DNA from: Brachynemurus nebulosus
Lineage: Eukaryota > Arthropoda > Insecta > Neuroptera > Myrmeleontidae
NCBI GenBank assembly: GCA_035578155.1
Contig: JAPWDM010000074.1
Span: 372,001-436,000 of the forward strand
Reading direction: 5' to 3'
DNA length: 64,000 nt
The notes under the pieces were generated by a model that saw only the letters and a list, made by a program, of their open reading frames with translations, was not told the DNA's origin and searched no databases. Shown piece by piece: positions 1 to 11,355 of this stretch. The stretch's first letter is position 1. Each line of letters begins with the position of its first letter. The position numbers were made by a program, and so were the translations under genes.

Positions 1-1118
1 ATATTAAAGTTTTTTTTATACCTAAGATTATATAAATATCAAAAGTTTCAACAAATACTTTTATCATTATCTCTTATAAAGTAGAAATAATTTATGTACT
101 GAATAAAAATAATCTGTACGTTTAAAAATTACAAATAACTTGATATAAAAGTAAAAAGTAATAAAATTGTAAAAAAAGTAGATAACTTTGAACGACTGTA
201 TCTCAGCCAGTTTTTATCGAAAATATTTTTATCGGTCACCGTTCTGACGGCTCACCATCAGCTTTCTTTTTTGTGAACCAATGCCTATACCTAAATTCAC
301 TCAAAAAAAAGTGCTGCACAAAAATTTAAGAAAAAAGAAAAATTTAAAAATTTCCGCTTTTTTTTAAATAGCTTTTTTTTTTTTACTTATTTTGTTGAGA
401 AAAAAGTTCTTTGAGTTCATAATGTGCCATTTCGATAGGAAATTTAATTCTCTACAAAAAATCATATCATGTGTATTTACGAAAAATGCATAGTTTTTGA
501 GTTATAGTTAAAAATCTTAAGAATCGATAAATTTACGTCGTTTGTAAAAACCCAGGCCTAATTTTAATAGCACTTTGTGAATTTATTATCTTTGGGGTAC
601 AACTTAATATATGAAACAATAAAACAGCTGTTAGTTCCTTTTCCCCCTGTCTTTTTGTACATAGTCAATAGCCTAAAATATAATAATTGTGAAAAGACCA
701 CCTTAAAACGGTTGTATACATTTCAAGACTAATAAGTTTAGTTTTCCCATTATAAGTCCCATTTTTTTGTCGCGAATATCCCCCCAGTTATTCCAAAAAT
801 AAAACCCGGTACAATGGTGACTTAAGGAATCTTGAAATAAATTTCGTATAACAACATTGCAATTTGCTACTTTTATATTGCACAAAATTTTATAAAAAAA
901 GTTTAGGATGGACTGTGTATGAGACCGCGGCTATTCAACAAAATTACCGGCATACTCTGAGTATTGAATAGATAGAGGGAGTACAGGTATATATTCAATG
1001 TACATATATGAAAATAAAGCCAAAAAATTTGAGGGACAGGTCTACCCACACTGTCAACTTCCCATTGGGTGTCCTTAAAGACTAGAGGTTACTGTACATA
1101 AAAAGTTATTTTTTCATT
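1..1118. other. AT-rich sequence without recognisable genes
   Basis: I see only AT-rich sequence with short A and T runs. No reading frame in any frame resembles a known protein, and I found no terminal repeats or RNA genes. Confidence 0.6.
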
Positions 1119-1225
1119 TCAGGCGACTCCTCCCCTGGGCCCCCGATAGAGGCATTGCCCCTTGCACCATACCGGGGGCCTCGCCTTCTGTACCTAAGGG
1201 TGGGGGCTCCACCCTTATCAAACAA
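1119..1225. repeat. GC-rich hairpin-forming fragment of a dispersed repeat
   Basis: This is a GC-rich island in an AT-rich setting. GGGCCCCCG near 1137 can pair with CGGGGGCC near 1172 to give a short stem. A compositionally similar block with GGGCCCC and CCCCGGG lies at about 55170-55260. I do not recognise a named family, and calling it a transposon fragment is inference from composition and recurrence. Confidence 0.3.
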
Positions 1226-1227
1226 AT

Positions 1228-1308
1228 GATAACCTCATTTGTTCTTAAGATATGCGGGGCAAAATATATTTTAGCAAAAACTAATTTTTCAAGTTTCTTA
1301 TTTTTTTT

Positions 1309-1349
<41 letters not shown>

Positions 1350-1612
1350 GTAATAAAATATTGGCGTTTTTAACATCAAGGAAGGTTCTTAGACCATTAT
1401 ATAATAATGTTATGGTAAAAAATCCATATAATCTATGTTATCTTAATAAAGTTAATTCCGTCTTTTTGCCACAAAAAACAAACCGCTAATCCGAATTTGC
1501 TGGAAACTTTATCCGGTCTTCATTTTTTGATTACGCATCTAATGAAATTAGTCCGGAGTTGATATCATCATTCGTTCTCGAGATATGCGAGACGAAAAAA
1601 ATTCACGAACGA
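1228..1612 (+). repeat. Pair of related ~50-bp direct repeats around a poly(T) tract
   Basis: The stretch at 1228-1280 and the one at 1560-1612 share a recognisable pattern (GATAnCnTCATTnGTTCT, then AGATATGCG and an A-rich segment). Between them is a T run at 1300-1342, broken by one C. The copies are about 330 bp apart and clearly diverged. It may be a partly duplicated old non-LTR or SINE tail; the family is unknown to me. Confidence 0.4.
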
Positions 1613-1770
1613 ACGAACGAACTAACGAACGCACACACAGACATCACGCTAAAACGATGGATTCGGATTCTAGTGACCTTGAAACGTGGAGATATGTCAA
1701 AATTAGCGATTCGTAAAATCGGACCCATTACAATAACTTGCTATGGGAAGTTAAAAAGAGGTTAAAGTGT
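1605..1770 (+). repeat. Dispersed insect repeat fragment with a (CGAA)n run
   Basis: A short ACGA/CGAA microsatellite at 1605-1631 is followed by a block with 'ACCTTGAAACGTGGAGATATG' style text and 'CTATGGGAAGTTAAAA' at its end. This layout resembles a dispersed repeat I have seen in several insect genomes, but I cannot name the family. No coding capacity is visible. Confidence 0.35.
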
Positions 1771-2094
1771 TGGCCAATATGGCATGGCGGTTAAACAAGG
1801 TTTAATTTTAAATTTTTCTATCTTTACTGATGTTATATTTGTTGTTAGAAATATTGTTACAATATTTATTAATAAATAGTCTCAAATTATAACAATAATC
1901 GTATACAAATTAAAAGATATTTATTACCACTGACACTTTATAATAGGTTATGAAAGGTGTTAACGTGGTGTTAACCAATGTGGCGATTTGCTTCAAAAAA
2001 GAATGTGTACTCCATCTATTGTATGGTACATATGCATTCTGATATCAATGCCGGCATAGTATGTTTTCGACATAAACAAAAACTGTGCGATAAA

Positions 2095-2460
2095 TTTTAA
2101 TTTCATTTAATAATTCTATATCTACTTAATAAATCTCTAACACTGATTGGATGACTGACTGACAGACAACGCACAGCTTAAACCGTTGTATTGGATTTAG
2201 AAGGATTAAATTTTGTACGGGAGTTCCCTATATAGCGTAGGTGACCACTAAGAAAGGATTTTTGAAAATTCGTCTCCTAAGTGGGTTAAATAGGGGATGA
2301 AAATTTTTATGGAAATTCATTATTTTTGAAGCTACAGATATATCAAAATATGTTGCTATGGCTATTAAAGTAAATAATATCTTATTTAATAAATCTAACA
2401 CTAACTGACGTCCTGAGATGTTGCCGATGATATATTCCATCGGGTGAGTGTACGACTAGT
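2095..2460 (+). repeat. Dispersed insect repeat fragment (ACTGACTGACAGACAACGC type)
   Basis: A tetranucleotide-like GACTGACTGACAGA segment near 2152 is followed by 'CGCACAGCTTAAACC', 'CACTAAGAAAGGATTTTTGAAAATTC' style text and 'GTTAAATAGGGGATGAAA'. This order of motifs recurs in repeats of many insect genomes. The copy is old, with no open frame. Family assignment is left open because I cannot search a repeat library. Confidence 0.4.
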
Positions 2461-2469
2461 CGTCTTATG

Positions 2470-5400
2470 AATGACACATTTAAGTTTTAATTTAAAAAAA
2501 CAGCCAGTGGCGCACAGTCTAGTGCGGTTGCATACATTACACCGCCCTCGGACCGGCCCTATGCTCCGATATTTGGCAATTTAAGGCATAATTTTGGAGA
2601 TTTAGAGTTTAGGAATGTTTACACAGTAGAGTTTTCAGTAACATGTTTTAGACTATCCGTATCTTATTGTAGGCAGTATCTAATGGGATATTTGGCAATT
2701 TTTTAAAAACCATCTTAGTGTGTTTTTTACTTCTTACTAAACTCATAATACACATTTTTAAATTATTTTGTACTATATTTTTATTAAAAATCACCGATAA
2801 AATTTCAGTTTTTAAAAAGATCGCCAAAACGATACGTTCTGTCTCTTTCAAATCGTATGACGTCATTGGCTCTAAAACATTAAGTAGTAGTAGTAGGTCT
2901 AGTAATGAAAATTAATACCTAATGAAAAATTTCTTTCATAGTTACCAAAAAAGTAAACAATTTTTTTCCTAACTACAATATAATACCTACATATTCGAAC
3001 GAGCTTGTGACGTAAGCTGCTTTTGCTTGATGTTTTTGATTACGTCATTTTTAACGTAAATTTTGTAATTTTATTTAATTAAAATTTTTATATTTTTGAA
3101 TGAAATAACCTGTAAAAAAGCAATATTCAGTATCATTCTAACTCGAGTAATTATTTAAAAATCAAAATAGATATTTTTTCAACTACTGTCAAATACCCCA
3201 TTACTAAAAAAAAATATTTAATTTTTTAATAACTAGAAATATTAATATTTCATCGTAGACATACTGGACATACTGTATACCATCTTGATAATACAATTAT
3301 TAATGTCTTTTAAACATAAGTAGATTATAATATTGGTATTCTACATAAATTTATGTTGAGACATGTTCACTATTGAATGAATAACTAAGGCGGTGAGTAG
3401 GTGGAGGGGGGAGTCGACAGCAAGTAAATGATGATTAAATGAGGTGCTTCTTCATTGATAACGTTTGTCTGTGTACGTATATATAGGTATACTTGCTTAT
3501 GTGTGAAGGTATATGTATGTGCAAGTTCATTCTGATTTTCAATATTATTACATTGGAAGCACCACTAATGTTCTTGTGGCTCAGACGACGCCATTAAGCG
3601 TCTGACCGCATGTCATCTAACGTTAAGAAGAATATATTTAGAAAATTCACTTCGTCATAATGTATATGCACATGAAGGTTAAATATGAAATCAACTCAGT
3701 TCCTTGGTCTATTTCCTTTATTACATGAGCACTGTGGTGCCCACAGCAACATTGCATTCCAATTCATGCAACTTTCATTCCAATTATGTAAATAGGCCAA
3801 AGGACAGTATTCATGGACAAATTTCACTTATTAATGAACTTTATTTTCTACAATTCCTTTGTAAAATAAATAGTTAAGACAGTATATAAACCATTGTAAA
3901 ACAAAGCAAATTATGATTATTCTTTAATAAACGTTGTTATAAGCAAAAGCTATTGCTGATTTTTTAAAGAAGTTCCTGGATTTCAGTAGTGAAAAAAAAG
4001 TGTAACAATTAATATATCAAATTTTTAGTTCATACAAAAAAATAACTTATTGGAAAGTCATTTTAATTCAAATTCAACATCAGTTTGGCGACGAAAACTA
4101 ACAACCTGAAGAATTTACAAGTAAGTCGTTTTCGATTCAAATACACTACCGAGTCAGTAATGAAAATCGACAATCAACGTGGAATATCATCATCCAAGTT
4201 TTAGAAGATTACTTAGAAATTTTGCCCTGGTGACAGCAGCCTTCCATTTTATCTGCGGTGTAACACGCGGCACGACAGTACCTCCGACCGTCGCATCTTG
4301 CACAAACCAGCGGCATACTTTTTTTTTTTAACATGCATAATTATGTGTTTGGGCTCAAGTACATTTGAAAAAGTTCGTAACGCTTAAATTGGTATAAAAA
4401 AATTGGTATTAAAAAATTGGTATTAAAAATTGGTATAGTCAATGGGTATAAAATTTTGCCTTGTTCGTCCATCTGTCCGACAATATATGTAGGTATTTTC
4501 CCACCCTAGTAATTTCTACATTACTGGACTTATCAAGACGAAATTTTGTATATACACTGTACAAGTGTAGATTTCAATTAACAAGCAGAAAATATTTTCT
4601 CTCCCTCTTTTTAACAATATTTCAGTTATTTTTTATATTGTCTGTGTATATAAATCTTGCAGATCACTGGCCAAGCAGATAAAGTTAATAATGTGCGACA
4701 TGGGTATTATACATTAGTGTATTTATTGACGAATACTGAAACCAGATAAATATTAGATTCATTAGAAATAATTTCACGCGAAGTGTGTTGAATTGCTTAG
4801 TACATACATACATACTTAACATTTCCGCGACAAATTTTTAAAATTAATATTGTTGAAGGGAAAATTCTAAATATTTTACTAAAAATTCTGAAATTTTTTC
4901 GATCTTTTCCAGTTAATTTGTCCAATTAAAATTTTATGCTATATACAAGGCTTTGGTTCAAAATTACAATATCTAATACAACTAAAAGTAACATATATTA
5001 GTAGAATAGAAAATCGAAGCCAATAAATTGTTTCACTTGAAACAATGGCAATTGTAAAAATTAACATAATTGAGAATGATTTCGTCTCTGAAAAGAATGC
5101 TTGTTTTAAACATTTGATTGGATTGGAACGTGTTTCGAATATTTTTACCAAAATAGGGACACAATTATTTATCGTTTATTTTAAATAGCATCAACCAAAA
5201 CATTTATTCTAAAATACTATGAGGTTACTGCCGTTATTTTCAGCTACAGGGTATTTAAAATTATTTAATCGTTTCAGCAATGTCAGCAATAATTTTATCC
5301 TTTTAGAGTTAATCAGAGCCGTGGAGAAAAATGACAAGTCGCAAGAAAAAATCGTTTTTTTTTTTTTAAATTTTCGCCCAAAAAAATAAGTGGTGAAAAT

Positions 5401-8400
5401 AAGTACTTTATTCAAGCGGAACTATTAGAATTGGATGTTTCCTTGGTTGATAAGAAAACACGCCACATTATTACTTTTATACTTTCTACAGTTTTCATAC
5501 TAGATTGTATTACATATCTATAAGAAAACGAAAAACTCCCCCATGGTGAGAGAGTGGCTTTTGAAAGAAATGCAACTGCAGTCGTCTTTTTAAAGGAACT
5601 GTGCTGATATTCATCTGGAATTGTGGAGGTAAAATGTCAACGCCAAAATATAGAAAAATGGAAATTGAAGAAAAGAATCTTCAAGTAAATTAGTAGATTC
5701 ATTTTAATTATTTAATTTATTTATCTGTGACCAGTCGTTTGCTGTTTTTGGAACTCAAATAGTATCAAAAAACATTGTACTGGTGCGTATAAGAAAGTGC
5801 ATTTTTTAACATAAATCTTATAAATTGCCTAATATTTTACTGATTTGAAAAGAAAATAATTTTTTTAAAGCATTGTATTTGTTATTGAAAATAATATATT
5901 TATAAGTTTTCTAAACGTTCAAGGCTCACAAAAGTATCAGGATTATTCTATGGTTTTAAATTCTTAATTAAGTACTATGAAGAATAACAAAATTCCTATG
6001 CTCGTTTGTATATTCTTAATTATAATTAACTGAATCTTTTCAAGTACATAGTAAAAATGAATGTCCCCTTACTCTTGGAGTCGATTAGATAGTAGTGAGT
6101 ACTTAACAGAAATCTAGGATTGATGGGATTTAAGTGCTGTGTTTGCTTCCATACTTCTTTAGGAGTTTAGGCTAAATTAACGTTGTGCTGAAAGTAGTGG
6201 TGTCAACTATTATTGGATCACTTGCTTCAATCTGTTGCCATCGTTATTATTATTAATATTACCGAAAATTTCTTATCTGGAAGGTTTATGTTTGAAATAC
6301 TTTTCATAACTAATTATTGAAAGAAAGTTTATTCTTGTAAAAAATACTCTGTAGAGAACCCTTTAAAATTCTATAATTCCCGTCTTGTCATCAATAGAGA
6401 TAGTACGGCAGTATCTGTGTATAGACTTAGCTACAGTATACTATATATACATACATATACATACATGCAAAAGAACTGTCTCTATATTCTTCACTTACCT
6501 ATCAAGCTGACTCCAAGCATTGTCAAATATGATTACCAAACTTTGTGGTATTGTGCTAAAATTTTAACTTATTCTCTTTTATTTAATTTTCGTTTTCTCA
6601 CACCGCCCCCTACTACGTCGCACTTTCTTTCAGTTTATTTGTTCAGTTTTATTACGTTCCTGCCCATCACGCTATTACAATATAAATCTTATCGACGGAA
6701 AGAATTTTCACCGATATTCTGACATAATTGAAAATGTACATAAGTAAGTGATTGAAAATCTAAAATAACTTTTTAATTAAATAACGAATTCAATAGAAAA
6801 AATTGATTTAAATACATGATTCATTCTAAATGAACCATAATAATTTTTTCATTTTTTTTTTTCCTTTAAATTGAGATTTACTTTTATACTTTTGGATAAT
6901 ACCAAAAGAAAAAATAATTCAATTTTTTAATTAAACCTAGAAAAATAAAATATTTGCCGCTTCCTTGTTAGGAAAAATATATTCTATATTCCTGTGGAAC
7001 GAATATTACTCGCTCGGATGAATTACAATACTCTCCTCAAATTCGACTCGTGTCGCAATTTCATCTTGATGTATAGTAGCCATCAAAAATGTACGCAAAC
7101 ACTTAATGGGTACGCTTTATTGTTACAAGCATCTAACAAGAATTTTCACGAAAAATGCAACTGTTAGTTCAGTTGTATGAAGCTGAATGATTTGATGATG
7201 AATTCGGCATACTAGGATGACATATTATGTTGTAATGATAGGGTCTTAAGGAAAACTAAAAATACTTCATGGAATTCGATTCTTCCACGATCTATCAGCT
7301 TAAAAGTTATTTTTTATACACGTTTGCTCATAAATACACTTTCTCTGAAATTGACTAGATACTTTTTAAAATACTGGTAAAAGTTAATTCTAATTGGTGA
7401 CTGGAAGTAATTGACGATTTATTCCGATCCATTACTACACTAATCTGAGTTTATACATACATATATTGAGTATTTCTATTTGTACATCTGTAGCATACAC
7501 AAATATTGTATTGGATTATTGTACAAGAATGTACATATAGGACGAATCGATCAGTTAAATTTTCGTCTTACAAAGGCATTAGAAAATAATAATATATGTG
7601 CAGTATCTCTCCATTAACAGTAAATTTAAAACTTTATTTAAAAAGTTATTAACTCCCGCTCGAGGGCTTGAATTACTGCAAATATTGAAATAAATTATAT
7701 CACCACTACCTAATATCGTGTTAAGGTAGTAATTTAGTCAACAAATTTGAAAGATTACATTATTTTTAATTTCATTTTCTAAAAGCATAAACCTTCAAAA
7801 ATGTGCCCCTAAAAAGATATTTAAAAATTTTGGAAGTTTATGAAGTTATAATGTCAGGTATTTAACTTCAAAACTTTAAATTCATTTTTCTGGAAACTAC
7901 TCTATTCAAAGCTTGTCGCAATGATTTTTCGAGTTCAATTTATCTCATCGATTTCAAATTTGGCATGCATCTTCAGTACATGTTGCTTTATGGAAGGAGC
8001 TGCAGGGATTGCAAAATTTTAATTCTTACTATTTCTAAAAAATATAAATTTTTTTCGAAAAGAACAACAAAAATTTTTTTTAATTAGCCACTATCTTTTG
8101 ATTTTTTAAAACTACTTCTAGTCTTCTACTTCTTGCTGGTTTCGTATAGTTAGCCACAAAAATGTGTCTGCTCTTGTACATACTGTCCATATTTATTTAT
8201 TTAACAACAATTTTATTTATTTCCATTTTATTTTTAATTCTTTATATGTACGTTTGTTTGACCATTGCTTTATATCTTTTTAATACTACCTGTTCTTCTT
8301 TAGCTTTAAAATATCTACTTATTTCTTAATCGGTTCTAATCCGATTAAAAAGAATTTTCTCTTGTTATTTATTATTTTATAAGAATAAAATAACACAATA

Positions 8401-8690
8401 AAATTAAGATACAAAGCATTGTCAGACTAAATAATATTTAAGTAAGTACCGATTCGAATTATAGACGTTTTAATATTTTTAATTCTTTTAGCGATAGAAT
8501 GAAACAATTTTTTGTAACTTAAATTGCCCCATTTTTTATATTAGTTTGGAAAACACAATCTTGATTTAGTAACTATAAGTACCAAAAAAATTTCGCTTAT
8601 AATTTTTAATTCGTCACCCTAAACGTGACTGACCTACCTTCTGGGAAAAGAATTAACAATTTTCTAGGAGGAAATGTGTGTAAAATGGAA
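2470..8690. other. Long AT-rich stretch without recognisable genes
   Basis: About 6 kb of AT-rich DNA. I found no convincing open reading frame, RNA gene or terminal inverted repeat. The one local structure is a short tandem of TTGGTATTAAAAA-like units at about 4388-4437 (four imperfect copies). The short open frames here have no motif I recognise and show no sign of coding constraint. Confidence 0.55.
4388..4437 (+). repeat. Short tandem repeat, ~14-bp TTGGTATTAAAAA units
   Basis: Four imperfect head-to-tail copies of a unit reading TTGGTAT plus an A run, differing in the number of A residues. This is a simple minisatellite consistent with replication slippage. Confidence 0.75.
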
Positions 8691-8698
8691 ACAAAGTA

Positions 8699-9060
8699 GG
8701 CCTGGCTGGAAGGGATATTGCGTAAGAATCTGTTCGGATAGTTGGGCCGCTGTTAACGCCATGTAGGGTACAAAAACGACGTCGCGACTGGAAAAAAACG
8801 TGAGAGTGTCAAGAAATATTGAATCGTAAGAAACCTTGGGGCAGATACTCGGTCATATCGGAATAAGTGAAAATGATAGGGCGGATGAATTTAGCTAAGC
8901 AGGAATTAACTTAACCGTTAATAGGTCCATAATCAGCCCTGGGGGTAGCATTCCAAAGAGCGTAAAGAGTTGTGAATGACTGGGCTGCAATATGGAATGC
9001 TCACCTTTGAAATGTGTAACGGCTAGACAGGCCCGCAATTTATAACTTTGTCTTGTTTAA
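8699..9060 (+). pseudogene. Relic of a non-LTR retrotransposon RNase H domain
   Basis: Read in one frame, this moderately GC-rich island keeps two RNase H landmarks. The first is ICSDSWAAVNAM (8728-8763), matching the SDSxAAL block with its catalytic Asp. The second is GHIGISENDRADE (8851-8889), matching the PGHxGIxGNExAD block with the last catalytic Asp. In-frame stops occur at 8764, 8827 and 8896, yet no frameshift separates the two blocks, which are spaced about as in RNase H1-like domains of insect retroelements. Upstream reverse transcriptase is not recognisable. The domain would have removed the RNA strand from RNA-DNA hybrids during retrotransposition. I infer an old, truncated non-LTR copy; the clade is undecided. 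It lies upstream of repeat D with no evident functional link. Confidence 0.7.
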
Positions 9061-9432
9061 AACGAAGAAAAGAATTGCTACCGCTAAGCAGGGTACACTT
9101 AAGTCGTCTAATAAGTTTGCTTCTGTTCTTCTGTTTCGCCAACTCGATACGGTCACAAAAAAAAAATGTTGAGCGCCATACACTTCTTACAGCACTAGCG
9201 TCATCCTAAAGTGCAAAATTGGTAAAACCAGTTCCTGAAAGAATTCGCAAAAAGGAGACAACAATTTAAAGCAAGAAGTATTCAACTTTATTCACAGGTT
9301 TATTTCGCGATCCCTTACTGTTACAAATAAAATATTTGTCTTATCCAATTTCTTGTGCTTTTCGCAATGGTATAAAAAAAACCTTTAAATTCTAATATTT
9401 TAAGTACTTTAGACACTTTTTCTCAAAAGTGC

Positions 9433-9565
9433 CCAAAAAACCTACTTCTGGGCATCTGACGTGTCTGGCTAATGAACTTAGCCGTACGAATCGAGATTCT
9501 AGCTTGCATATCAAATTCCATAAGTATTAACATTTCGTTCGAGAGTTATCATGTACACACATAAA

Positions 9566-9636
<71 letters not shown>

Positions 9637-9785
9637 TTTAGTGAAGTAGATTTTTGGGTTCTAGAGGCTCCAAAACAAATTTCTGCCATAGTCCCGGACT
9701 TAAGTCTTGCCATAAAAGCTGCTGTAATAGCTGAATTTCCAGAATGGAAATTCGCTAAAAAGGAAATTTATACTAATACCTTTTA
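9433..9785 (+). repeat. Repeat D, copy 1 (carries an internal (TA)n tract)
   Basis: This unit is found again, inverted and split, at 45755-45887 and 49847-50070. Shared text includes 'ACCTACTTCTGGGCATC' at the left, 'TTTCGTTCGAGAGTTATC' before the (TA)n tract, and 'ATTTCTGCCATAGTCCCGGA' with 'CTGTAATAGCTGAATTTC' at the right. The (TA)n tract sits at the same internal position in both copies. No coding sequence is conserved. The transposon class is unknown; no terminal inverted repeats are obvious. Confidence 0.75.
9569..9633. repeat. (TA)n microsatellite inside repeat D
   Basis: An uninterrupted run of about 32 TA dinucleotides. The open frame that runs through it (Tyr-Ile repeats) is an artefact of the dinucleotide repeat. 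Confidence 0.97.
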
Positions 9786-10354
9786 GATCCCGCGCGGCAC
9801 AACTAGCCCCTTGAATCCCGACCCACAACTGTTATTAATATTATTATTACCTATTGCTTTAAGTTGATTTTGAATTTTTGTAAAGGTAGGTTGATCTGAA
9901 ATGGAAGTAATTTAAATATTATTACTATCTACAGGGATTATTTTTGGGAAATTAGTTACCATCTTTGGGATGGAAAGTTGGTTACCATATCTGCTATTAT
10001 AGACATGCTTCTAGCAACAGTTTTAAAATTACGGAAAGTTTGTTTTGCGTATTGCAACCTAATATATGTAAGTACAATTTAAGTCGAACATGTACCCGTT
10101 TACCAATTTCTGATTAATATAAAGATGATTTAAATTACTCCATTGACCACAACACAACGTAATTTGACATGTAACCACCAGATTTATAAAAGAAATGAAT
10201 ATTTCTGCTAAGCCTTAAAATCATTATCTTACTATTTTCACTATTCACACAATTTATTGATTTACGTACCATTTTATATCCTTGGATTTGAACTACGGCC
10301 GTGGAGTAAAACGATCCATTGTGACTCATTCTCAAAACAAAGTATAAGCACGAT
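9786..10354. other. AT-rich sequence, nothing recognised
   Basis: No gene, terminal repeat or RNA structure could be supported. A TTGAACTACGG segment near 10290 resembles part of a tRNA T arm on the opposite strand, but it lacks the pairing of a tRNA. Confidence 0.5.
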
Positions 10355-10578
10355 GTAAGGTATACCTCATTTCAGATACAATTGATCATGAGTTTTCGTT
10401 AAAAAATTAAATACTTCTTATATTCGAAACAAATTAATCTTCTATTCTTCTCTAAAAACAAACTGCAAGTTTAAAATTTACGTAAATGCAATAATGAAAG
10501 AGATATAGCCAAGAAAACGGAAATTATTTAAATTCAAAGTGACGAAGCATGGTTAAATTTAACTGAAATAGACCATAT
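10355..10578 (+). repeat. Repeat E, copy 1
   Basis: About 224 bp recur in the same orientation at 56257-56480 with roughly 85-90% identity by eye. Shared landmarks are 'ATACAATTGATCATGAGT', 'AAATTTACGTAAATGC' and 'GTGACGAAGCATGGTTAAAT'. The second copy lies inside the loop of foldback element FB1. No open frame and no terminal repeats are visible, so I cannot assign a class. Confidence 0.75.
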
Positions 10579-11030
10579 ATAAATACTGACAATATAATCA
10601 TTTGGGCCAGGTATTATTCTAAATAATTATTATAATACGTCATTTATACACATCTACAATATATTAGTATGCCTGCATCCGTACATATGTATAATAGAAG
10701 AATATTGTTATTCAGACTTTGTACGATCAAGTTGAAAGGAATTATGAAATTTTAAGTTGATACTGACGACCGTCTTTTCTCTATTCTTTCCATTTTGTTT
10801 TAAATATTTCGGATGGAACACACAGATACTAAATGGATATTTGAACTACAATTTTCATCATTACCATACAATCAACCAAGAAGTCAGTCGCCCTCACCTT
10901 TTACTCCTTTTGTCTTATTTGGCTGCTGTTGTTTGTATATTTCGACAAATTTTAAATTAAGACCGTATACAAACGTATAGGATCTCACAAAAATGGAATC
11001 AGAAATTGGTTACTTTTCAATTATAATTAA
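10579..11030. other. AT-rich sequence, nothing recognised
   Basis: Only short shadow frames are present. No repeats or RNA genes are seen. Confidence 0.5.
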
Positions 11031-11355
11031 TAAAATAAAGTAAAAAAAAAACGTTTTTAAGAAAAAGCTTTTATTTAAAAATGGGCTTAAAAAAATGAAA
11101 TAACTACTGAGTGAAGTTTCAAGCAATATGCAACATAATTTATAAAAACTTAAGGCGTTATCATTAATTATTTCTGTTTTGGATATAAGTGTAGCTATTT
11201 TACTTTTCAGTACTTACCAAACTTAATTAAACGCCTCAAGCTTTTATAAATTATGTTGCATATTGCTTCAAACTTCACTCAGTAGTTATTTCATTTTTTT
11301 AGCCCATTTTTAAATAAAAGCTTTTTCTTAAAAAAACATTTTTTTTACTTTATTT
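11031..11355. mobile_element. Short foldback element with ~127-bp arms
   Basis: The left arm (11031-11159) and right arm (11229-11355) are near-perfect inverted copies; for example TAACTACTGAGTGAAGTTTC on the left is mirrored by a copy with very few changes on the right. The loop is about 69 bp (11160-11228). Arms this similar suggest a recent palindromic MITE or foldback insertion, or an inverted duplication. The ends are A/T-rich, so I could not fix a target-site duplication. A transcript across it would form a long hairpin. Confidence 0.85.

Noticed and set aside
10275..10320. Partial tRNA on the minus strand (GTTCAAATCC word)
   Set aside because: The flanking five bases do not pair to form a T stem and no other arms are found.
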